Shown here piece by piece: positions 8,746-17,200 of a stretch of 64,000 bases of DNA. The position numbers were made by a program, and so were the translations under genes. The stretch lies in contig NC_008576.1 of the NCBI RefSeq assembly GCF_000014865.1, forward strand, positions 1,207,501-1,271,500, given 5' to 3'. Numbering within the stretch: position 1 is the first letter of the stretch; every line of letters starts with the position of its first letter. The notes beneath the pieces are model-generated. The model saw nothing but the letters and a program-made list of their open reading frames with translations, was not told the DNA's origin and ran no database searches. The stretch is from Magnetococcus marinus MC-1 (GTDB lineage: Bacteria; Pseudomonadota; Magnetococcia; Magnetococcales; Magnetococcaceae).

Positions 8746-9999
8746 ATGTTGCTGGGTTGGCGCTTTAATGCTCAACTGCTGCTGCTGGTGTTGCTGCTGG
8801 GAGCGCTGTTGTGGTGGCAGCGGCCACAGCCCCCGGTGGTGTTGCCCCAGCGAGCCTATCTTGACCCCAATCGGGTAGAGCAAATCCACTATCAAGATAG
8901 CCATGGTGTCGCCATTACCCTGCAACGCCAAGCCCATGCTTGGCAAGTACAGGCACATCCCGGCTGGTCGTTGGATCAAAAAGCGGTGGTGCAACTGCTA
9001 GAGCCTCTGAACCAGCGTTGGATAAAGCGGATGGCTGGGCCAGTGGAGCCAGGGGCTTTTGGTCTTGGCGAAACGGGGGCGCGCATTACCTATAAGGATG
9101 CCCAAGGGGCGCTCTTGTGGGGGATGCAGTTGGGTAAGCGTGGCACCACCCCAGCCACCCGCTATGTGGCCTTGGCCGATGGTTCGGTGGTGCTCATGGG
9201 GTTGGCGCCATTACAGCCCTTGCGCCAGACGGTGACGCAACTGCGGGACCGCCATCTGCTGCCAGGGTGGAGCCCCTTACGGTTGCGCCATATAACGCTG
9301 CATCAGCGTGGTCAAAGCTCGGTTCAACTGGTGCGTAAAGCGGGGGGATGGTGGGTAAAATTGGCGGATCTGCCGCTGCAACCGGCCCATGTAGGGCGTC
9401 TGCAACGCTGGTTGAGCCAGTTGATGAGCCTACAAGGGCAGCGCTTTGAGCCCTATACGCCGCAGGCTCCCCTGCCATGGCAACTGACCGTCGAGCATGC
9501 CGAGGGGCAGCGCTGGGTGGTGGGGTTGCAGCGTGAGGGGGCGCGATATGGGGTGTGGCGCCCCTGGGAGCCTCAGCAGATGATGTGGATTGATGCCGGG
9601 ATGGAAGCGTTGCTGCATGAAGAGCCATTAGAGTGGCTATCGCGGGTGGCCTACGCCGAGCCGATCACAGAGATCGTTTTACACCACCCCAATGGCACGC
9701 GCTACCTAGGGCGTAAGAGGGCGCAGGGTTGGTCGCGTCCCTTATGGCAAGCTGTGGAGGATGCCTTGCAGCGGGAGGGGGCTGAACTTAGGCCCGCACC
9801 TGCCGCAGTTCCCGCCGCCGCGCCCAAGTCGCCATGGTTGTCCCTAGAGGTGCAGGGTGAGACCATACCTGTCTGGCAAGAGGGGTCGAGCTACTGGTTG
9901 GCAGCACCCCGGCGCGGGGTGTGGATCGCATTGACCCCGCTTCAGGCCGAGCAGTTGCAAGAGGCGGTTGGGCAACTGGCTAAGCCGAAATCGCGGTAG
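8746..9999 (+). CDS. DUF4340 domain protein, membrane anchored
   Basis: 417 residues: a short N-terminal membrane anchor (LLLLVLLLGALLWW) followed by a periplasmic domain with repeated beta-rich units, recognised as DUF4340 (early Lys/Arg-rich sheet segments, the pattern ITLQRQAHAWQV and a later similar repeat). A GGGGGGAGAT ribosome binding site precedes ATG 8746. DUF4340 proteins typically follow gldG-like genes, as here, and may bind the exporter's substrate (inference). Its 3' end overlaps the convergent EAL gene by 20 bp. Confidence 0.8.
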   Translation: MLLGWRFNAQLLLLVLLLGALLWWQRPQPPVVLPQRAYLDPNRVEQIHYQDSHGVAITLQRQAHAWQVQAHPGWSLDQKAVVQLLEPLNQRWIKRMAGPVEPGAFGLGETGARITYKDAQGALLWGMQLGKRGTTPATRYVALADGSVVLMGLAPLQPLRQTVTQLRDRHLLPGWSPLRLRHITLHQRGQSSVQLVRKAGGWWVKLADLPLQPAHVGRLQRWLSQLMSLQGQRFEPYTPQAPLPWQLTVEHAEGQRWVVGLQREGARYGVWRPWEPQQMMWIDAGMEALLHEEPLEWLSRVAYAEPITEIVLHHPNGTRYLGRKRAQGWSRPLWQAVEDALQREGAELRPAPAAVPAAAPKSPWLSLEVQGETIPVWQEGSSYWLAAPRRGVWIALTPLQAEQLQEAVGQLAKPKSR

Positions 10000-11305
10000 C
10001 CCGTTGCAGTCCCTGACTGGAGGGGCTAAATGAGGCGGTCATCAGGGGGGTGCTGGTTTCCCAGGCCACATCACAGCAGAGGATCATTTTTTTGCCTTGG
10101 CTGAAGAGGCTTTGGGAAAGGGTAAGGCACATGCGACCATCGGTTATTGAGAGGTAAGGACCCGAGAGCTGAATGGTGCCTTCATTGCATGCAGCGCGGC
10201 GAAAATAGGCTTTGCGAGACCAATCTGCCTGGGTAGCGTCGGAGACTGGGCTAAAACGGGTGAAGCGCTCTCGAAGCTCGGTTGGCGACTCAAGATTGGG
10301 GCCTTGTTGAATGCCGTTTTCATCCAGAATAAAACAGCGCAACACACTGCTATGGCTCAAGATAGCGTCAAAGGCTTCGGGCTGAGGGTTGTTTGCAAAA
10401 CACTCAACCATTTGGGTGAACATCTCAAGTTGGGGATGAATGCGTTGCCACATGAGACGGGTTTCATCCATGGCATGGGAGCGAAACCGACGGCTCAGGC
10501 TGGCGAGATCACGGCACTGTTTTTGTAGAATGGTGCCTAGGTCGGTTTGGGGGCGGGCAAAGTGAAAGCCCTGTACAAAATCGGCCTCGGTGTCCATGGC
10601 GATCATGGCTTCTTCTTCAGTCTCAATCCCCTCCAACAAGACCAGACAGCCTGCGGTGTGCAGCAGCGAGACCAGACCGGGTAGCACGGTGCGGGCGCGG
10701 CTGTTGGTAACCGCATTGTGGATCATATTGCGATCCAGTTTGACAATATCCGGTTGCAAACGCCAGACCCGATCAAAGTTGGACTGACCTGCGCCAAAAT
10801 CATCCAGGGCCACCAGACAGCCCATCTCACGGAAATAGGCCACTGCGTCCACTAACAGCGCTTCATCCTCAATGGCTTTTTCCAGAATTTCCACCACCAC
10901 CCGGTTGGCGGGTACTTGGAAGAAGGCCAGCAAATCCCGCAGAAAATGGTTATCTCCCTGCATGCCCTGCAATACAACGGTTGGGTTAACATTAAGAAAT
11001 AACCAGCTATTTTCAGGGTTTAAAGTTTTGAAATTGCCGACATGAGCCAAGCGACAGGCGCGGTCCAGCTGCATAATATCTTCTGGGTTGATGTTGCCAA
11101 AAAGCTGGTTGGGGGTGATCGCTCCTAGAGTGGTGTGATAGGGGCGGACCAAGGCTTCATACCCGACTGGGCGCTGGTGGGCTAGGCTGAAAATCGGTTG
11201 AAAGGCGGTCAGCAATTTATGTTGCTGCCACTGGCTGCGGATGGGAGAGTCTTGCCCTAAACCATAATGGATGGGAAAGTTTAACACGCTTTCTAACCGA
11301 TCCAT
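9980..11305 (-). CDS. EAL-domain c-di-GMP phosphodiesterase with C-terminal PAS-like sensor
   Basis: Starting at ATG 11305 the protein has 440 residues; a longer frame to 11467 adds 54 low-quality residues and lacks a good ribosome binding site. The EAL domain (residues about 30-260) keeps the catalytic set: GYEALVRP (E50-A51-L52), NVNP, VVEILE, the DDFGAG loop at 168-173, KLDRN, EGIETEEE and the QG of FVQGF. It should hydrolyse c-di-GMP. The C-terminal ~180 residues, including a small FILDENGIQQGPN segment, look like a PAS/Cache fold as in YkuI-type proteins. No membrane segment is seen, so it is cytoplasmic. Confidence 0.88.
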   Translation of the reverse strand: MDRLESVLNFPIHYGLGQDSPIRSQWQQHKLLTAFQPIFSLAHQRPVGYEALVRPYHTTLGAITPNQLFGNINPEDIMQLDRACRLAHVGNFKTLNPENSWLFLNVNPTVVLQGMQGDNHFLRDLLAFFQVPANRVVVEILEKAIEDEALLVDAVAYFREMGCLVALDDFGAGQSNFDRVWRLQPDIVKLDRNMIHNAVTNSRARTVLPGLVSLLHTAGCLVLLEGIETEEEAMIAMDTEADFVQGFHFARPQTDLGTILQKQCRDLASLSRRFRSHAMDETRLMWQRIHPQLEMFTQMVECFANNPQPEAFDAILSHSSVLRCFILDENGIQQGPNLESPTELRERFTRFSPVSDATQADWSRKAYFRRAACNEGTIQLSGPYLSITDGRMCLTLSQSLFSQGKKMILCCDVAWETSTPLMTASFSPSSQGLQRATAISA

Positions 11306-11550
11306 CGTCAAGAGCGTTCCTTTAGCCAGATTGCTGTGTTTGCCTGGAAGTGTGTTAACTTTGCAGCCGAATTTATAGTTATTAGTATGATATAAAAGAT
11401 GGTTTTTAATGTTTAGCCATGCCATTGACCTTGCATCATGTGTCGATACAGGCAACCAGAATATCAAAAAGTATCACACTGTTTATGCGGATGAAAGATA
11501 AATAGATGGAATTAAAGGGGGGGGGTGTTGGGTTGCATAAAGGGGTGGAT

Positions 11551-11579
11551 AAAAAACAGCCCCGCATAAGGGGGCTGTT
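11551..11579 (-). terminator. Rho-independent terminator of glnK-amtB
   Basis: A perfect 9-bp stem AACAGCCCC (11555-11563) pairing with GGGGCTGTT (11571-11579), followed on the minus strand by six U residues (A run 11551-11556). It lies about 70 bases past the amtB stop. Confidence 0.9.
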
Positions 11580-11646
11580 AAGGAAGAGGTCCAGCTTTTG
11601 TAGCGGTGCGGCCCGGCACAAGCCACCGGGCCGCATTTTGGTACAC

Positions 11647-12957
11647 TTAGATATTGTAGCCACGCTCGTCGTGTTCGGCGAGATCCAAGCCCATCTCTTC
11701 GGCTTCGTCATCCACACGCAGCCCCATGATCACATCCAGTACCTTGAGGATAATGAAGGTCGCAACCGCACAGTAGACGATGGTGTAGCCAACGCTGGTC
11801 GTTTGCACCGCAACCTGACTCATGATGGTCTTGCCTTCTGCTAAGCCAGAGCCGCCCAAGGAGGCATCGGCGAACACACCGGTCAGAATGGCGCCAACGA
11901 TACCGGCGATACCATGCACACCAAAGGCGTCCAGCGAGTCATCGTAGCCCAGGGCGCGTTTGATGGAGGTGGCACCGATGAAGGCAAAGAAGCCAGCGGC
12001 CAGACCGATCAGGATGCCGCCCATGGGGCCAGCCGTACCAGAAGCAGGGGTGATGGCAACCAGGCCAGCAACCGCACCGGTGGCAATGCCCAGCACAGAG
12101 GGTTTGCCGTGTTTCATCCACTCCAGCGCCATCCACACGATAGCGGCGGTGGCGGCGGCCAGTTGGGTGACCAACATCGCCATGCCAGCAGTACCATCGG
12201 CAGCCAACTCAGAACCGGCGTTAAAGCCGAACCAACCCACCCACAACATGGCGGCACCGGTTACGGTCAGGCTCAGGTTGTGGGGGGGCATGGCGGTGGT
12301 GGGGTAGCCACGACGCTTACCCAGTACCAGGGCAGCAACCAAGCCAGCCACACCCGCATTGATGTGCACCACGGTACCACCCGCGAAATCGAGCACGCCA
12401 TCTTCAGCCATGAAACCACCACCCCAGACCGCGTGGCAGATGGGCAGGTAGACGATGGTTCCCCATAGGGCCATGAAAACCAGCATGGAGGAGAACTTCA
12501 TGCGCTCGGCAAAACCACCCACAATCAGCGCAGGGGTGATGATGAAGAAGGTCATCTGAAAGGTAACAAAGACCGAGGTGGGGATGGAGCCGCTTAGGGA
12601 GTCCGCCTTAACCGACTTTAAGAAAAAGTCGCCCATGCCACCAATGAATTGGTTGACGCCTGCATCCGCCGCGCTGGAGAAGGCCAGGGAGTAACCATAA
12701 ATCGCCCACAAAATGGACATGACGCCAGCAATGGCGAAACACTGCATCAGCACCGACAGCACGTTTTTGGAACGCACCATGCCCGCATAGAACAGCGCCA
12801 GACCGGGCAGGGTCATGAACAAGACCAACGCGGTGGAGGTCAACATCCAAGCGGTGTTACCACTGTCTAAAGTATCTTCGGCCCAAGCGGTAGCGGGCAG
12901 AATGCTGCCCATAGCCAAAGCGGCGGCTGGCAGCAGGGTTCGTTTGATGGATTTCAT
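11647..12957 (-). CDS. amtB: Ammonium transporter AmtB
   Basis: 436 residues: an N-terminal signal peptide ending ATAWAED, then eleven membrane segments of the Amt/Rh family. Conserved pieces include ALFYAGMVRSKN, GDFFL, FAERMKF, HAVWGGGF, VVHINAG (pore His), WVGWFGFNAGS and the second pore His in AFGVHGIAG. It carries ammonium across the inner membrane. I chose ATG 12957 because GAGGAGCAACTCG precedes it; a longer frame adds seven residues only. It is co-transcribed with glnK 24 bp upstream, the standard pairing in which GlnK blocks the AmtB pore when nitrogen is plentiful. Confidence 0.96.
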   Translation of the reverse strand: MKSIKRTLLPAAALAMGSILPATAWAEDTLDSGNTAWMLTSTALVLFMTLPGLALFYAGMVRSKNVLSVLMQCFAIAGVMSILWAIYGYSLAFSSAADAGVNQFIGGMGDFFLKSVKADSLSGSIPTSVFVTFQMTFFIITPALIVGGFAERMKFSSMLVFMALWGTIVYLPICHAVWGGGFMAEDGVLDFAGGTVVHINAGVAGLVAALVLGKRRGYPTTAMPPHNLSLTVTGAAMLWVGWFGFNAGSELAADGTAGMAMLVTQLAAATAAIVWMALEWMKHGKPSVLGIATGAVAGLVAITPASGTAGPMGGILIGLAAGFFAFIGATSIKRALGYDDSLDAFGVHGIAGIVGAILTGVFADASLGGSGLAEGKTIMSQVAVQTTSVGYTIVYCAVATFIILKVLDVIMGLRVDDEAEEMGLDLAEHDERGYNI

Positions 12958-12981
12958 CGAGTTGCTCCTCTTTCTCAAAAC

Positions 12982-13341
<360 letters not shown>

Positions 13342-13422
13342 CTAGCTAAGCGCCGCTGGCGCTGTGGGGGCTTGTGAAGGGAGAAGCAATGACTCTCCCA
13401 CTCCGTTCTGCCACCTTATAGG

Positions 13423-13437
13423 GCACGGGTCGTGCCA
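13423..13437 (-). promoter_or_regulatory. Sigma-54 promoter of glnK-amtB
   Basis: Read on the minus strand the sequence is TGGCACGACCCGTGC. It has the invariant GG and GC separated by exactly ten bases and matches the consensus TGGCACG-N4-TTGC in all but one base. The start of transcription would be about 90 bases before ATG 13320. This fits NtrC-controlled glnK-amtB operons. A 20-bp dyad (13436-13455) sits immediately upstream of the -24 element. No canonical NtrC palindrome (TGCACC-N5-GGTGCA) was found by eye. Confidence 0.75.
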
Positions 13438-13455
13438 TGTATAGTTAAATACATG
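13436..13455. repeat. 20-bp dyad next to the sigma-54 promoter
   Basis: CATGTAT and ATACATG flank a 6-base spacer (AGTTAA). The dyad abuts the -24 element of the glnK promoter and could be an operator; no regulator is identified. Confidence 0.35.
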
Positions 13456-14269
13456 AAAAACAACCAAAATATTCAAAGGTGTGGGCGTTTTTGTGGCGTT
13501 ATATGCACAAAATATAAGCATTACGACTCAAGAAAAGGCGTCTATTTTTTTCAATGGTTAAAAAATATGCATAATGAATGGGGTAAACCAGGGCCAAGCC
13601 CCTGTTGGCGGTATGAAAATTTGGTATAGTGGCGGCGCGATTTTAAAAAGAATAATAAAAGCAATATATTATGTTTTTTTTAAGCGCTGGTTTTGGTTGG
13701 GCAGAAAAGACGCATGGGGGTTAGTGGCTGAGCATGTGCCCCGGGCGCGGGGCTAGATCGTACAAGGCGTGTTATGTATGGATCAAACAGTTTTATCAGG
13801 CGTGTGCTCTTGCGCTGAGGGTGCCTTGTAAGGGTGGCTGTTGCTTGGGTGTGCTGGTGTGGCAATGGTCGGTTTAGGGGGTCTCCAACCGGCGATGTGT
13901 TTAATGGAGTGAAGGGTCGCACTTGTAGAGCGGTATCCGCCGGTTTTGAATGCTCATCTCTGCATGGGGGGCATCCCTGGGTGAGCAGGGCAAACAGAGG
14001 CTTTTCAAGCCAGCTGCATAGGTGGTCGTGGGATTGAGGGAACGATGGCTGGTTCTTTAAATCTCACCTTTTGTTGTGTGCCCTTGGTTGGCGCAATGCA
14101 AAAGAGGTTTGGGTGAAACTTCCTCCATTGCTCAGGCAAAGCATGGTCTTTGCGGCGGGATAGCCTTATTCTAAGCCAGCGCCGTTCTCTTGCGGGTTGG
14201 TTAGGGGGTGGCGGTGGGTGGGGGGTTCAGGCCCCTGTTGGTTTGGTTTCGCAGCTTTGGAGTGTCACC
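13456..14269. other. Long intergenic region between glnK and the zorA-like gene
   Basis: About 800 bp without a convincing gene; short open frames here show no ribosome binding sites or recognisable protein features. The part from 13440 to 13690 is strikingly AT-rich compared with its surroundings and probably holds the divergent upstream activating sites of glnK and the promoter of the 14270-22828 operon. From 13690 on the composition returns to normal. No RNA gene was recognised. Confidence 0.5.
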
Positions 14270-17200
14270 ATGAAGGGACCGTTATTCGGTACCATATGGT
14301 CTTTGGTATTAATGGGTCTGGCGGTTATGGCCGGTATTTGGGTTTCGGGCCATGCCCCCCAATTGATGACCGTGTTGCCACTGCCGGCCTTTTTGGCTGT
14401 GCCGCTGAGCAATCAGGCCGAAGCCCCTATCGTCATGACACTGTTGGGGGTGATCAGTGGTTTTTTATTCTTCTTTTTAGGGGGGTATGTCTGGCAAGCG
14501 GTGCTGGATGCGCTGAGGGTCAGTCTGGCCCATGGTGCGCTGGCGCGGGCGGTTAAGCGGGGCGAGTTTGCCCGGGGCGAGGCCGAGCCAGAGCTCTACA
14601 GTTGGTTCTATTACCCCCTGTTTACCCGCCTATGGCACGACTATACCGACTCCCTGCACCGCCAAATGGTGGAGGACGAGAGCGGTGTGACCACCACCCA
14701 CTACCGCAGCACGGTACCCGCTGAGCTCTATTTTAACCAGACCAATCTGGTGGATACCCCCATGCGGGTGGAGTTTTTCCGCCATCTGCCGGGCATTCTT
14801 ACCGGGGCGGGCATCGTCTCGACCTTTGCGGGCATTTTGTTGGGGCTGACTGACTTTAACCCCACAGTGGAAGCCAGTCAGGTCACGCTGCAACTAAAAC
14901 ATCTCTTCACCGGTGTTTCCACCGCCTTTGTGGCCTCTTTTATTGCCATTCTTACCGCCATCTCGGTCACCGTGGTGGAAAAACTGTTGCTGCATTGGCG
15001 CTATGCCCAGATCACCCGTTTGCAAGGGACCTTGGATGATCTTTTTCCTGGCGGGGTCGAGTCGGAATATCTGGCCGACATGGCTTGCCAGGGGGGGCGT
15101 GTCGGCGAGCCCGGTAAGCGGGATGATGGTGCGGCCCGTGCCCTGCACGCAGCCCTGGCCGAACCGGTGCGGCAGATGGCAGACGCCGCCCAGCAAGCGG
15201 CCCAGCAGCAGAGCTTGCAGCGGCAGAGTGTGGAGCGTTTGGCTGAGCTGGTGCAGGGTATGGCGGCGGAGATGCAAGGGGCCATGACCCGTTTTGAGGG
15301 GGTTAATCAGACCACCCAACAGCAGTTGCAGCGCTTGTTGGAATCCCCCCCAACTCAGGCGGTGGCTGCCGACGCCGCCATGGCCCAGGCCATGCGCGGT
15401 GGCTTAGAGGGCTTGGCCCAGCAGTTGGATGCCGGGCAACAGGCGCAGCTTGCCGCTCTGGCGCGTGGGCCTGAGCTGTTGGCGCAGATTGCACAGCGCT
15501 TGGAGCAGTTGATGCCCGCTACACCGCCGCCCGCCCAGGATGAGCTGGGTCGCTCGCTGGCCAAACAGGAGCAGCTACTACAGGGGGTAAAGAGCGCGCT
15601 GGTGGCTTTAAATGAGAGCCTGCTTAGCCTAAAACCCCATGTTGTGGCACCGGGAGAAAACAAGGGCGGTGGTCTTGATGATGCCGCTTTGGTCGAGGCC
15701 GCGCGCAGCTTACCGGTGATGGAGTCAGCACTGCAAGAGATTCGGCAAACGCTGGCGCAGCGCGTGTCGGAGCAGGGCTCTGGCCAGCAGCAGTTGTTGG
15801 CGGTATTGGCTCAGTTGGATGATAACCTCAATCGTGGTGCGGCTCAGCGGGAGGCGTTGTTGCTGGCACGCATGTCTCAGGAGCAGGGCTCTTTGTCCGA
15901 GTCGCTGCAAGAGATGCTGCAAACCGGGGTGCAGACCATGGAGCGCAGCGTGGTTACGCTGCTGGCCGATTTAGCCAAGCGAGAGCAGACCGAGCAGGCA
16001 CATTTTCAAAGCTTGCAGGAGGGGCAAAACCAGTTGGAATCGCGCCTGGACCAATTGCGGGATCAGGATCTCTATCAAGGGCAGGAGTTGGAGGCGGTGC
16101 GGGATGCCCTAGAGGGGCAAGAAGAGACGTTGGAGCGTTTGTTGGGCTTGCACAATGATGCCGATGCCCGTTTGCAAGGGGTTGAGATCAATCAAGGGCA
16201 GCACCAAACCAGCTTAGATAATCTTTCTTCACTGCTGCACCGGCAGGAGAGCATGGTCTCTGAGGAGCTGGGCTTACTTAAAGAGCAGGCCGCGCAACGG
16301 GGCTTTTGGGAGACGATGCAGAGGGATCAACTGGCGTTGGCCAGCCGCTTAGACACCATGCATGCGGCACAAGATCGCACCGCCGATGCGCTGGGCGAGG
16401 CTTTGCAAGGGCAACAGCAGCAGTTGCTTACCCAACTGGAGGGGATGGAAGATCTCCGTCAATCCCAACAGGAGATGCGGGCGGCCCAGCAACAGGGTTT
16501 GCAGCGGGGCGATGTGATGCAGCAGTTGGTGGAGTCTATCCATCTACGGCATGCGGATCGGTTGGCGCGGCTGCAACGCAAACTGGCCAACCGGCTGCAC
16601 CGTTTGGAACAGCAGTTGGTCAGTGCCAACAGTGAGGCGTTATTACAGGGTGGGCAGCAGCTTCAACAGTTGGGCGAGGCGGTGGATCGTCAAGTGGCCA
16701 TGATGGCTCAACTACAGGCAGAGCAGATTCAAAAGGGCGATGCGCAACAGCAGAGTGCCCAGCGTTTGGAAGCGATGAATGAAGAGCAGCAGAGCCGCTT
16801 GCAGCAGGTGGTGGAACTGGTGCAGCAGGCTCAACAACAGGCTCGTGGCGAGGGGGAGGCCACTGAGCGACAGTTGCAGGGCATAGCCGCCCAGTTGCAG
16901 CAGGCGGCCAGCAACGAGCAACAGCGGCAAGGGGAACTGGGCAGTCAGTTGGATAGAGTTCAGGGGCAGTTGCAGGAGGCCGTGGCGCAGCTCCAGCAGG
17001 GTCAGCAGCAGCACCTTGAACAGCTTGCTGGGTTGGCCCAGCAGATCACGCAGGTGGCCGAACAGACGCAGCTGGGCGAAGAGAGCGTCGGGGCGCAGTT
17101 GCAGGGCATTGCCGAGCGCTTGAACCAAGCCGAACAGCAGGCGCAAAGCGTAGCGGAAGGGGTGGATCATCACCTAGAGCGCATTGCCCAGCAGCTCACC

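Noticed and set aside
13432-13756. Small open frames in the AT-rich region before the zorA-like gene
   Set aside because: Weak starts, no ribosome binding sites and composition typical of regulatory DNA.
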